Of a stretch of 64,000 nt of DNA, positions 35,786 to 47,035 are shown piece by piece. The position numbers and the translations under genes were made by a program. This DNA is from Azadirachta indica (taxonomy: Eukaryota; Streptophyta; Magnoliopsida; Sapindales; Meliaceae), in the NCBI GenBank assembly GCA_022749755.1, contig CM040451.1, positions 2,432,871 to 2,496,870 of the forward strand, given 5' to 3'. Position 1 is the stretch's first letter. The number at the start of each line of letters is the position of its first letter. Under the pieces are notes generated by a model, which had not been told where the DNA came from, searched no databases, and saw only the letters and a program-made list of their open reading frames with translations.

Positions 35786-37984
35786 TGGTACTATTTATGA
35801 AAAACTGTTCTTAGGATATGCCTTGTTCAAGGTAGTGACATCTACATACATTTGTCACTTCTTATTTGATTTCTTCACCAGTGCTACATTCGCTATCCAC
35901 TTCGATTATCTTGCTTCTTAGATGAAATCAGCTTTTAATAACTTATCTACTTCTTCATGTATTGCATTATATCTCTCCTAGTTGAAAATACGCCTTTTTT
36001 GTTTGACAAGTTAGGTCTTTAGGTCTATGGAGAGACAATGACATATGAACTTAGGGTATATAATCTCAGCATATGTTCATGGGACCAAATGATTACATCA
36101 ACATCGTTATGAAGGAAAGTGATCAATCCCTCTTTTTAATTTGGGCTCAGCTGGTTGCTAACTTTAATAACCTTTGTTTAGTCCTCTCGTGAGATCAGCA
36201 GCACTTCATATACCTCCTCAGCTTTTGCAATATCTTCTTAGATAGGATGGTGATCAAGCGTGCTTTGTATTGTGTTACTTAATCCTTCTATCTTTTTAGG
36301 ATATTTTCGATTAGAGAAGTTCTCGATATCTTCAAAATGAGTTCTTCAAGGGGGTGCTGCCATTTTCCTTAGTTTAGCTACCAACCTCTTTGCCTAATAT
36401 CTTCAAAATGGTTTCAAGCAAGGCATTCAAAGTTGTAAACTTCTCAATTTCTCTACTTGCGCTCTTCACCTTGCATGGGTCCCTACCTTCCCTAGCTTGC
36501 ACAATAAGTGTTGATTTTGCTTCATATCTCGATCTCCCAATCTCGATCTTTATCTCTATATGCTTTACTATAGTCATTACTCCTTTGTTGCGATTTAAAC
36601 GATTGCCAATCTCATCTCCTTAATAAGCCTTGTCCTAAGCTCTTGTCTTCTATTCTTCTTTTTGGTCCTTTGCCTGATCCTAAAGTCTAGCCTTGATGAC
36701 GAGAACCTGAGCTCTGAACATTAGAACGCCCATTTTATTGTAACTTATTATTCGCTTCTTACTCTAATAGTATCACCTCATTTGCTTTCTGATAAGCTTT
36801 CTGGTAGGTATTATACTTAATTTTTTCACATTTTATACCATAGGCCACATGTCCTAAGCCCCTTCCTTAACCTCTTTAAAGCTATCTCCTCATTATATGC
36901 TCCCAATGCAATAACTTTCATATTGTATCAATTGATGAAATCATTTAACTTTCTTTCTTCCCCCGTTTTATCAATAGGAGGCTATTCATGTCCTTCACTA
37001 AAAGAAAAGCTCCCTGGAATTTTTTGACAAATTCTCGAGTAAGTTGTGAAAAATAGCAAATGCTTTGCTGTTTTAACTTCTGATACCAAGCTCTAACTTG
37101 TCCTTCTAACATAAGGGAGAAAGGTCTATATGTCTCATCCTCGGTCAGATCTTGAATATACATTATCTACCTGTGTCTTTCAACATATGACTTAAGATCT
37201 ATTTGTTCGAGTAAGGATTGATATGAGGCACCTTAAATCCCTTGGATAGACATAAACTCATGATCTCGAGACTTAGGGAAGAGGCTATCTCGTAATCTTT
37301 GACTTTATCTGTCGGTTGTCTTTCTTTTTTTACTTCTTCTAACTCTTATACAATCATTTAATGTCTTTCATAAAAAAAAATCGGTGACTTCTGCATGAAG
37401 GGAGTCTGCACATCGCTTGGGTATGCATGTATTCTTAGCTTGGTTACCTAGGTTCTCGACTTCCCGAGCTCCACCATTGATCCCATTTGCCTCATTTCGC
37501 TCAAGCTCTCTAAATTCGCTATATGGAGAGTTTGTCGGTAATCCCATGTCACCCTGATGCCTTTCATCTCTTGATGACAAGTGTACATTGCTAGCTATCA
37601 ACAACAATGGATTCGAAAATGGTGGTCACTCCGATTGCTTTTCTCTTACCTCTTTCCATTTATTAATCATTTTCTACATCTCAATTATCATCCTCCCCTG
37701 TTCTTTAATTTTTGCCTAGAGTTTCAGTCTTTGCCTTTTTTCATCTTGCAACTCCGCTCCAACCTAAAAGATTTTGGTTGGTCCAATTCACCTGATTTAC
37801 CTTATCAGTTTGATTTTCCTAATTCACCTTATTTGCCTGATTAGTTCGATTCTCCTAATTGACCTTATTCGTCCGATTAGCCTGATTATCTTGATTCATC
37901 TTATTATCTCCTCCTGCTATACTTTTTCTTACTTCCTAAATTTCTCTTTTTGAATCTTCTGGCTTTTTTTCTTCTTCCCACAGA
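35786..37984 (-). pseudogene. gypsy gag-pol remnant, minus strand
   Basis: Read on the minus strand from its 5' LTR at the right, the element shows: a leader with a broken frame (37607-37368); gag at 37163-36945 with DETYRPFSLML and VRAWYQKLKQQSICYFSQLT (the conserved W-Y and F-x-x-L blocks); a gag end at about 36577-36374 (KFTTLNALLETILK); then, after a short gap, the pre-RT connector (WSHE near 36080) and the start of reverse transcriptase at about 35990-35790 (HEEVDKLLKADFI, WIANVALVKKSN, TTLNKAYPKNSF). Stops are frequent. Too little sequence lies between gag and RT for a full protease. The RT is cut before its YxDD catalytic box by the forward LTR. Confidence 0.75.
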
Positions 37985-38445
37985 CATCATGAACTATTAA
38001 TACCAAATTTTATTTATCTGATTTCAACAAGTAAATTTTTATATTATAGAAAAAAGATCCTTCCGCTTTGGCTTTTTCTCTTTTATATACTATTGATTCC
38101 CTAATTTTATACGAATGCTCATTTTGCAGGGATTCTAATTACTTGTCCTAAATGGATTATATTTTTAGAGAGTTATATTTGATCCTATCGGTACTAATAA
38201 TTATTATTATTTAGTAGGCTTTCTTAGGTTATTATAACATTAGGCCTGGTGCTTTGTTTAAGAAATATTATGGGTCTTTTTACATGGTTAGGTTCTGCCG
38301 AAAATGGGTATTGGGCTAGGTACTCTACAAATTCACAATGGAGGTCAGTTGGTCATGACCCTAGGTCCAAGTATGATAATTGGTCTTACAAGGAATTAAG
38401 GAGGACAGGTAGGTTGGTTGCTTACGACCCTGGGTCCAAGCGTGA
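37985..38445 (-). mobile_element. gypsy 5' LTR, reverse orientation
   Basis: Reverse complement of 35340-35785 and correctly placed to be the 5' LTR of the minus-strand gag-pol relic. The open frame at 38249-38452 is LTR sequence, not a gene. Confidence 0.7.
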
Positions 38446-38690
38446 TAATTAGTCTTATAAGGAACCAAGGAGGATGGGTCCAACATGGAGTCCCCAACTA
38501 CCCAACCGCTTGTAACTCTATTAGGATAAGTAATTAATTAGAATCCCATCAAAATGTGGATTCAAATGAAATTGGGGAATCAATAGCACATAAAGGGTAC
38601 AAAAGAACACAAAGAGGAAGGATCTTTTTTTCATAACATAAAAATTCACTCATTGAAATAAGGTGGACAAATTCTGGTATCAACAATACG
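38446..38690 (+). mobile_element. partial gypsy LTR, forward orientation, abutting the reverse LTR
   Basis: From about 38530 the sequence (GTAATTAATTAGAATCCCATC, AGGAAGGATCTTTTT, ATTCTGGTATCAAC) repeats the 3' half of the LTR in forward orientation, producing a head-to-head LTR junction near 38450-38530. Confidence 0.6.
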
Positions 38691-38845
38691 TATAAATAGG
38701 TTTGTTATTGTAAAGCAAATAACAACTTTTTGTTATGCTTTTCTTGTACTTGGGAAACAATATTGAAGCCATAGAGATTAATTACAATGATTGCTCATCC
38801 ATGTTCTCATTACTGTCGATCTTCTCTTTTAGTGTTAAGAATATT

Positions 38846-39276
38846 GAAGTTTACTCACAATTCAAAAACAACTCAAGCTCTTGATCAACTAATAAAATGT
38901 CTGTGGAAAGAAATAATAAACCGAGGAGACATAGATGTCACTGATCTAATCTGAAAACCTTCAAAAGTATTATTTGATGCAATTAAATTAGGGAACTTCC
39001 AGTTCTTGGTTGAGCTGATTTGATCATTTCTTGATTTGGTTCATGAGTTAGATGACAATAATTGAAGCATATTCCATGTAGCAAATTTTGCATCGACATG
39101 CAAATATATTCAATCTAATATATAGGATAGGTTTCATCAAGGAATTGATTGCAACTTTTAAAGATAATCGTGACAACAATAACATGTTGCATCTTGCTGC
39201 AAAGTGTCCTCATTCAAGTCGAGTGAGTATTGTATCTAGTACAACCCTACAAATGTAGCGAGAATTATTTTGGTTC
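38846..39276 (+). pseudogene. ANK-PGG pseudogene, exon 4 relic
   Basis: The block corresponds to exon 4 of both intact paralogues (ILKFTHNSE-type start through WFK), including the GTAAG donor after it. In-frame stops occur where the intact copies have DLIRKP, AELICSF and DDNNRS, and also before ELLWFK; a one-base insertion after CATGTAGCA shifts the frame. A few hundred bases of intron 4 remain recognisable for about 70 bases. Exons 1-3 and 5 are absent. DNA upstream (38691-38845) is not clearly homologous. It shares the TCTGATCTAATCTGA and DNNN variants, and looks closer to gene 2 than to gene 1. Confidence 0.85.
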
Positions 39277-40334
39277 AAGGTAAGAATTTTCCATGTCTCT
39301 GTTGTGCTCATTTGTTTGCTTACTAGGACAGTCATTTGCCATACTATAGGTTAATATGATACATAATCTAAAAATTAATTTTTTCGACGTTTAAAAAGAC
39401 TCAAATATCTGTATTTAATATGAATTGACTTAAAAGCTTAAAACTTTTTTTTTTTTTGGGTAACCGATAAGGATTTAAATTTTTTGTTTAATGCCCTTGA
39501 CCTAAAAGTTTAAAACTTTTATTTTTCTTTTATTTTTTGTAATTTATAACGGGTAAGATTTCAAAAATGATAAAAAAACATTTAAGTCCCTAACATTTGA
39601 TCTAATGGATTGATTAATCTTAATAATTTCAAAAATACCCATAACAATTCTAATTTTATTAACAAATAATAATTATGCCCATTAAATAATAATATTGTCA
39701 AAAAATTTAATAATAAATTTGGAAGGAAAGAATAATTCAGAGTTAAAATATTATTATAACTTTAAAATTTTAAATGTTAAAATAAGATTATATTAATTAT
39801 TATAAAATATAAATAAAAAAAGTATAGTTATTTTATATATTTTTAATAGTTGAGAGATAATATAATAAATTTAAAATAAAAATAATAATTTAATACAATA
39901 TATTGATTTTTTCCAAAACTTAAAGCTGTCGTACATTTGCTAAAAGTCTAGGGGAGTAAATTGTCTTTCCCTAAAACCTTTCTACAAGCAGCTTTGAGAA
40001 AGGACTAAGGAATCTTTAGGTTATCCACATGGGCTCAATAAATGTAATTAGATCATCTTCGCAAAGGAGGAAACTCAACACAACAGTGGATACGCAAGAA
40101 ATGACCTCCTTGTTCTCTACTAGTCTTCACTCTTTCTGAGAGAATTTTTCATGCCTACAGTTACTAGTGGATGCAAATGCTCATGCTTCTTGGCGCGATT
40201 GAATTAGAGTAGGCATAGGAGGAACCCGTGAACAACAACCCATGAATAATAAGCGTGATACTATTCACAATATATATATATATATATATATATAAAAGGC
40301 TCAAGGATTTTTGTTCTGCTCTGACATAATGTTG
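39277..40334. other. AT-rich spacer, then non-repetitive DNA beside the copia LTR
   Basis: Simple sequence to about 39920. From 39980 to 40260 the DNA is less AT-rich, without a sustained frame; it may be degenerate internal sequence of the copia element to the right. A (TA)n tract lies at 40271-40293. Confidence 0.4.
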
Positions 40335-40558
40335 AAAGAGATAGAACAATAGAGATTTCATTATATTGATATGAAAAAAAAATTACAGGGTATGTATAGG
40401 CTGAAATAAAATTTAATAAGGAAAATGTAATCCTATTCTAAGAAGGAAAACATAATTATATTATATGAAGGACTTTGACTCGTAGAACCCAAATTCCTAT
40501 TTTAACTTTAACATAGTTATTCTATTGGAGTATCTACACAAGATTAAGTATTGTACAA
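40335..40558 (-). mobile_element. Ty1/copia-type LTR with decayed Met-tRNA primer site
   Basis: On the minus strand the block starts TGTACAATAC, contains AGGAATTTGG, TATACATACCCTGTAAT and an ATATAATGAAATCTCT poly-A-signal-like region, and ends CTCTTTCAACA. It is followed by TTATGTCAGAGCAG, a decayed form of the TGGTATCAGAGC primer site used by many plant copia elements. Internal coding sequence was not recognised, so this is a truncated or solo copy. Confidence 0.55.
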
Positions 40559-40562
40559 TGAG

Positions 40563-40775
40563 CTAGTATAACAAGTGATTACCTCTTCCAGTACTGGAAT
40601 TATATAAACGGTTAATCATATCAGAAAGAAGAGGGAATTGGAGGAGAGCAAGCAAGGTGACTGGTACACAAGCAACTACTGCAATTGGAATAGGTAACCA
40701 TGCAAACTCATCACCAAGAACAATGAAAAGAGTCGCTCCAAATGCTTTCATCATTGTGGCTATTTATACCTTAAC
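40563..40775 (-). pseudogene. PGG-domain C-terminus fragment, minus strand
   Basis: On the minus strand the frame ATMMKAFGATLFIVLGDEF, then WLPIPIAVVACVPVTLLALL, then QFPLLSDMINRLYNSS, is the last two membrane helices of a PGG-domain protein. It is more like other ACD6-type proteins than like the two genes in this window (their equivalent reads MMVAFSTTFFLAYHD), so it derives from a different family member. A stop lies just before it and the rest of the gene is missing. It stands between a copia LTR and a MITE end, in opposite orientation to the genes. Confidence 0.75.
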
Positions 40776-41449
40776 CCCTTAGACTAAGTGTTTATTAAAG
40801 ATCAAGATTACATCTAAAAAATATAAAAAAATTTTAAAAATTATTTAATAGGTGATTTATATCTTTCTCTTTTTTTTCCTTCTCTCTTCTCTAATAAATG
40901 TCAAAATAATTTCATCTGATTTTTTTTAAAAAGAATTCTTCCCTTCGTCAATGACAAACCTCTTCATCTTCGTCACTAGAATTTTCTTCCTTTCTCATCT
41001 ATTTAATTCCTTAACTAAAAATGGGAAACAATCCTATTACCCAATAAATTTGATGATGAAGAAGAAAATATTTATAAAAAGCCACACCCAAAATCCCAAA
41101 CTTAAGAACTATGCATCTATTTTCATTGAAAAAAATCAACCAAAAAGGTTCTGAAGTTCAAGCCTCCACCTCCGCTCAATTGAACAATTGGAGTGATGAC
41201 TCGGTAAATTTAGCCATACTCAAAATTTGAATTTTAAGGCAATCTATGTATATGAGGTTTCAGTGGTAATCATAATTTAAATTATATATTTTCAATTTCT
41301 CATGTACAACAAGACAAAAAGAAAACACATCTTTAAAATTTACAGAAATTATTATAAGAATAAAGAATAAGTGTAACAAGTAAGAGGACTTAATTAAAAA
41401 AATTTATATTATAAATAAAAAAGTAGGAATATTTTCAGTTGATTACTCT

Positions 41450-41800
41450 TAATTTGTTTGTATTTTATTGTGATACAATAATTATTCAAACGCTGCACTG
41501 CAATATATAAAGATAATAAATATCTCAATAAAAATTACAAATTTGTAATATTCATAGAAAAAAATTTAACAATAAGAGGATAAAATCGTCCTTTCAATAA
41601 AATAAAAAGGAATAATTTCATCTGATTACTTAATTTTATGTAATATCTCATTATAATACAACAAGTACCAACACGTTACACTATAATCAATAAAAATGAT
41701 AAATATTTTAACAAGTTATAGATTCATAACGTCCATCCAAAATAATTTAATAATGAGAGGGTAAAATTGTCTTTCTAATAAAACCTAAAAGAAAAATTCT
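41450..41800. repeat. tandem pair of about 175 bp
   Basis: The pair shares a TATTTTATTGTGATACAATAA / ATCTCATTATAATACAACAA start, then CACTATAATC / CACTGCAATA, AAAATTTAACAATAAGAGG and a GTCTTTCTAATAAAAC / GTCCTTTCAATAAAA end. A third copy of its first half lies at 42320-42400. Confidence 0.65.
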
Positions 41801-42289
41801 TTAGAGGCGCAAATTAAAAAATTTAGTAACACAAATATTATTTTCCTAATTCTACCTAAAATTGAGTCTATCCAAAAGTGTATCCACTACTTGAAAAATA
41901 TTCTCATTTTCCTTTCCCCTTTTTTTACTCTCCTTCACAAGGCACTCACTCTCTTCATGCTCTCTTCTTCTCCTTTCCTTAAATCCTAATCATCTACCAC
42001 TTAATTCTTCATGCTCCCTCTAAAATAAAAATGAATTTACTGCTAACCAATCCCATTCTCTTTACTCCTCGAGCCTAATCTTTTTTGTCACTTTGAAATC
42101 ACCGACGACCAATGCATTCATGGCATGGCTAGCAATTACTGCTAGTAGTGGGGTTACTAGAATCATAAAGTAGCTAATTACTTTTTAATTAGATTTATTT
42201 TTTAACTTTTGTTTCAAAATTAAGATTTTAAATTCAATAAAAAATTAGAGTTAGTTCTTTTAATCTATTTCAAAATTTAATTTTTTAGG

Positions 42290-42600
42290 TATAATTTCAT
42301 ATAATTCTTAACTTTTAGTGATATTTTATTGTAATACAATAAGTATTAGGACGCTATACTACAATTTATAAAGATAACAAATATCTCAATGAACTGTATG
42401 ACAAAATATATTAAGAATGTTTATAACATGTAAGGGTATATTGGCCATTGTACCAGTACCGTTAAAAACTTTTAAACAAATGTTAAAATTTTTTGTTCAA
42501 TGAGATATTTTCAATCCTTTTGTACTACAATATAACATCAGAATAATTATTGTATCATAATGAAATATAGACAAACTTAAAATATTATGCTCACATAAAA
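42290..42600. mobile_element. fold-back element with about 150-bp arms
   Basis: The left arm (TTATTGTAATACAATAAGTA through ATATCTCAATGAAC) is the reverse complement of the right arm (to TATTGTATCATAATGAAATA), with the centre near 42445. Its arms share sequence with the tandem pair at 41450. Confidence 0.55.
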
Positions 42601-43190
42601 AAAAACCATAAATCTACCGGTATCAACCCAAGGGTAGCAACAAAATAATGATAAGTTAAATATTAATGAAATATAAACAATAAGTAAAATATCAATAGAA
42701 CACAAAATGTAGCCAAAAAAAATATCAATGAAACACAAATAACACGTAAAATGTTAGTGAAGTTCGAATGATAGCAAGTAAAATATGTCAATAAAACACA
42801 AAGGTAGCGGGCCAAAATTTGCAAAGTACCTGTAGCAAACCAGTTATGAATCACAATTGAAGTTAAAAAAATAAAACAATTAAACCCCTGTATAAGAAGA
42901 TGTAGAAGAGGCTTTCCATGCTTAGCTTATTGGAGCCATCCGAGTAACTATTTCTAATGAGTAACTAAAGGAATGTGAAAAGTTCTTTTCAAAGAGATAA
43001 TTTGTCATAGAAGAAAAATACGAAAGAATAAAAATAAGAGAGTAAAAAAAGAAAGAAAGAAAATATAAAAAATTTTATTAAATAAATTTGTAAGAATTTT
43101 TTACATTTTTATACACAATCTTTGGCCCGCTTAATATAAAGATTAAGATTTTATATAAAAAATATGTGTTACCTTAAAAAGTGGCTGCTC

Positions 43191-43194
43191 CTTA

Positions 43195-43229
<35 letters not shown>

Positions 43230-45064
43230 GAACACCAGAGATATTTAACTGGGTGAGTGAATTTTTTAGCACACTTTATTGTACATTTTTATTCTTTTCA
43301 TGAGTAGATAAGAAAAGTTGGAGAGTGATTTCTCTCATAACATTGTGTGTAAGAATTATCTCTAATTTCATGGGCAAAATAGTTTATAAGAGTAACCTCA
43401 GCTTGCAGAAGTTTCAAGTTGCTAGCTAAATGGTTTTAGCTCAAGCACATGGTAATTACAGGATCAAAAAGTTCCATGTGACAATTACCTTATTCACCTG
43501 AAAGTAGTTCTCAATACCCCTTACAATTGCTCATCGAGTGGTCCTTAAAGTTAAGGTTAACCCAAGCAGATTTTTGATGATAATCCCTAATTTTTGTGAG
43601 ACTGTGTGTTCATGTTGGACCATTAGATGATATTACAATAAGAGAGCAGTCTGTCCAAAAGTTCTGGAATAATTTCTCACCTAAAGTAGAAAGTCTCTCA
43701 AATACAGCTAATGAGATTCGAACTCATGTCCACAAGCTTGAGTTCTCTTAATCTTAGATTTCCTTTTTTTGGTTAATTAATTTTTTCATAGGCCAATTAA
43801 GCTTGCTAAGATGGACATTTCACAAGTTGAATTCTTTCTTAATGGGCTCTTGGACTTGGAACATGTGGCAACTTCTTTTGTGTTATGTGTGCGGCCAAAT
43901 TCTTAATATCACATTTGTGTAAGACCCCGCAGAAAAAAAATATAGGTAATAAATTTAACACTCTTTTGATAAGAGAGTACAATCTCTCAATGAATACTTG
44001 CTATTATCCATATTCTACCTTTTCCTGTTGTAGAAACATACGAAATAATATATGAAATCATGGAAAAGTTTTACTTCGCTCCAATCATTTATTAACAAAT
44101 ATTAAATTATTCTAAATTTTTTTTAGAGCCTTGGTAGATTTTACTCTAATATTTTATTGATAATTTAAAAAAAAGTTATAGTCCCATGTTTATATAAAAT
44201 CAGTATAAAAAGATGAAAAATACTTTTAAAATATAAACTAAAATACTCTTATATTTTATTGAAATAATAACATGAGCATCCCTAAACTTTGAAACAATAG
44301 TAAGCCATAACATGATTTTATTGATATTAACAATTTAGTCCTCGTCCTTTATTTTCATTCCTCCTCTCATAACATGGACTAAAATGTTCAAATTAAATTA
44401 ACCATATATTGATATGTTTTTTACTCAGGCTCAGGGATGAAAATGTTTTTATCCCATATTTTATTTTATGTATAATTTAAATTAATTATAAAATATCTTT
44501 CCTAATATCTAAATGAATTCTATTTTTTTTAGTGTCTCTATAAACCAAATTAATCCAACGATGTATGCAAATTAATTATCAAAAATCACAATTCACTTGA
44601 TAAAATTAAAATTTTATTTACATATAGGTGTAGACTCGTATTGGGTTCTATTATAGCTTCGACTCCTAAGAGTATCCAACAAAAAAATTTTAAATTTATG
44701 TATAAATTATAAATAATGTTTTATACTTATAAAATAAGTTTTTTTTTATAATTTTGTATCTACAAATTTAAAAAGTGATTATTTTGCTCAGTTATAAATT
44801 GTTTTTAAAATTTGACTTGCTAACTATAATTTTTTTCATATACAATGATTATAACAATCAAATATATCAATTTTACAAATTCAATACGCCAATTTTTTTA
44901 AAATATAAAACTGTTCCAAAGAAGTAACTTCCAAATTTTGACAATGATATGTATAGGATAAGCATATTTTTAAAATGTGTGTGTGTGTGTGTGACGGGGG
45001 TATTAGGCCAAGTAATTAGGGGATAACAAGCATATACAATCTCCCTTTGAAATCCTTAGATATG
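43191..45064. other. spacer with microsatellites and a possible SINE on the minus strand
   Basis: (CT)n then (TA)n at 43194-43229 and (GT)n at 44976-44993. On the minus strand GAGTTCGAATCTC (about 43713-43725) is a good pol III B box, but the A box upstream is too decayed for a firm SINE call. 43260-43930 is less AT-rich and looks like retroelement debris without a frame. Confidence 0.45.
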
Positions 45065-45700
45065 TTCTAAAAGCGTTTTAATTTTATGAAAAGTTCACGT
45101 CTTGGATTTAACCATCCTCCATTTCTCTTATTTCTCTGTATTGAACAATATTGAATATCCGTGTAGATTTTTCTCTTGCTTGAGAGGTATCCCATAGTGA
45201 GATCTTTTATCTCCTCTTTTGTTTTGTCTAGCTACTACTTCTTGAATTTCTACGTCGCCCACATAATTTTAAGAACCTAAACTCAAAATTGGTTTGGGCT
45301 TGTTCGACATAATCTTCAGCTCTTATAATTAGGGAAGAACTCAAACTTGCTTTGTTAACTTCAAAGCAAACCAAGAAGATTCCAATCTTGTTGGACAAGG
45401 CAGCTAGGCAATGGGAAATTTCTTATGAGTTAAAAACAATTTTATGAAATGAAAGGGCAAGTCAAGTCAAGTCAAGTCATCCATCGTAATGAAATTATTG
45501 TAAAAGCCCAGTCAAGTCAATTTGTTCTCTAGAGCTTTACAGATCATAATCAACTTCCATTCCATCCATATTCCAGCACTCCTTTTCTAACATTCAATAA
45601 ATTAGAATGATCCATTGATTCTACACGAAATTCCTTAAAAGTTACTTTAACCATGAATCTATCTTTTTTATAAATATATATATATATATATATATATAGA

Positions 45701-45928
45701 TACAGGATCAGCAGCTCCTTTTTTTTATACAAAATTTTTCATTAATTGTAAACTGTTTGATATAAGCACATTCCAACAGTTAAAATTGCATTTGACGTAT
45801 GCATTAATTATAAATGCTTTAATTATATAGTCAAATACAATTTTATTATTGAATATATCTACATCTAACGATTTATAAATAATATAACCTTTTGTGTATA
45901 AAAAAAAAGGGCGGCTGATTATGTCCCA
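45701..45928. mobile_element. 228-bp palindromic MITE at a (TA)n tract
   Basis: The clearest member of the family. It is preceded by (TA)n at 45674-45698 and followed by TATATAT. The first half (GGATCAGCAGCTCC, T-run, ATACAAAATTTTTCATTAATT, TTTGACGTATGCATTAA) is the reverse complement of the second half ending GGGCGGCTGATTATGTCC. Module A lacks it at this exact form, so it inserted or was replaced after the modules diverged. Confidence 0.75.
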
Positions 45929-45944
45929 TATATATGTATAGAAT

Positions 45945-46140
45945 GGATAATAGTACTTTTTTATATTATTTATAAATTATTAAATTTAAATACTTTCAAA
46001 ATTGAGATTATAATATATATATTAATTATAATACATTAATTATATGTGTTAAATTTAATTTTAATTATTAAAAGCATCTAAATCTAAAATTTAAGTATAA
46101 AAAATTTTGTAAAATTAAGATTCTTTGATCTAATATATAT
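45945..46140. mobile_element. AT-rich fold-back MITE, diverged
   Basis: Begins GGATAATAGTAC after TATATATGTATA and ends TTTGATCTAATATATAT. The halves pair through ATTAAATTTAAATACTTTC and its complement. It corresponds in position to the module A MITE at 24518-24740. Confidence 0.55.
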
Positions 46141-46803
46141 TTAATTTTAAGATATTAAGAGATTTATTGCACTAAAGTAAAAGCACAATATAATCATAAA
46201 TCTACAGTATACTACTGTTAATTTATAGTTAATTTATTATAATGCATAACTAGTTGAACCATTAAAACCTCACCGAGGATATTTACAGTGATAAAATCCT
46301 TGAAAAATTCTTAAATTCATGCATGTATATTATGGGGTTTTGATGTATAAAGATATATGATATATCTCCTAACTACTTTTTTTTAGCTTTTCTGTTTCAA
46401 TTTCTAACTCTATTATTATATAATTCTTAATTTTTTCAATATAATTTTTAACTTATGAATATATAAATATATGTGAATATTATAATGAAACAATTAAAAA
46501 TTTTAACTTGAAGATTGTAAGAGAAAAATTTTTTAAAAAAAAGATTTAGATACTATACTCTGCATCTTTATACACTATTTAAGTTGACTATGCTGTTCTT
46601 GGTTTAATACGTTCCTTAATTAATTAATTATAATAATAATATTCACGAATTCCATCTTAAAGAAGATGTGCAACTTAAAAAATTGAAAAATATGGTAATA
46701 GCCGCCCTCTTTTTCCCTTATAATAAAGTTTAATTTAATTATCAAAAGGTATTTACGTAAACCATATAGTCATCTTCACTAAACCAATATTGTATTGTTT
46801 GAT

Positions 46804-47035
46804 TAATTATATGTAAGGGCCGAGTGTCGTAGAGGGGTCCTGACCTCAGTCTTCACAATTTTTTTAAAAATTTTTTATTTATAAAATTTATATAATTTAG
46901 TCCCTATATTTTACAAAAATTTTATTTATTTATTTTTATTTCTTAATTTCTTAATTATTTTTAAAATATTAATCAATTAATTTTATTTTTTAAACACTTT
47001 AGCTTCTAATTGTATATTTTTTAGTCCATCCCTGA
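46804..47035. mobile_element. 232-bp insertion with 9-bp flanking repeat
   Basis: Module A is uninterrupted here. TTGTTTGAT (46795-46803) stands on the left and TTGTATGAT (47036-47044) on the right, a 9-bp duplication with one mismatch. The insert contains GGGCCGAGTGTCGTAG near its start and TTTAGTCCATCCCTG at its end. Its class is unknown. Confidence 0.6.

Larger units (their letters stand above)
40785..43190. mobile_element. possible 2.4-kb composite TIR element of the long-MITE family
   Basis: The left end (AGATTACATCTAAAAAATAT, TTATTTAATAGG, CT/T-rich run) resembles the inner left arm of the 19754-20476 element. The right end (TTTTATTAAATAAATTTGTAAG, then TTTTTTACA) resembles its right arm. 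The interior has no transposase and carries its own repeats (41450-41800, 42290-42600). The minus frame at 42663-42854 overlaps simple repeats of the AACACAAA type. Ends are approximate. Confidence 0.35.

Noticed and set aside
36390..36623. 77-codon plus-strand frame with a hydrophobic segment
   Set aside because: It is the antisense shadow of the gag end of the minus-strand gypsy relic.
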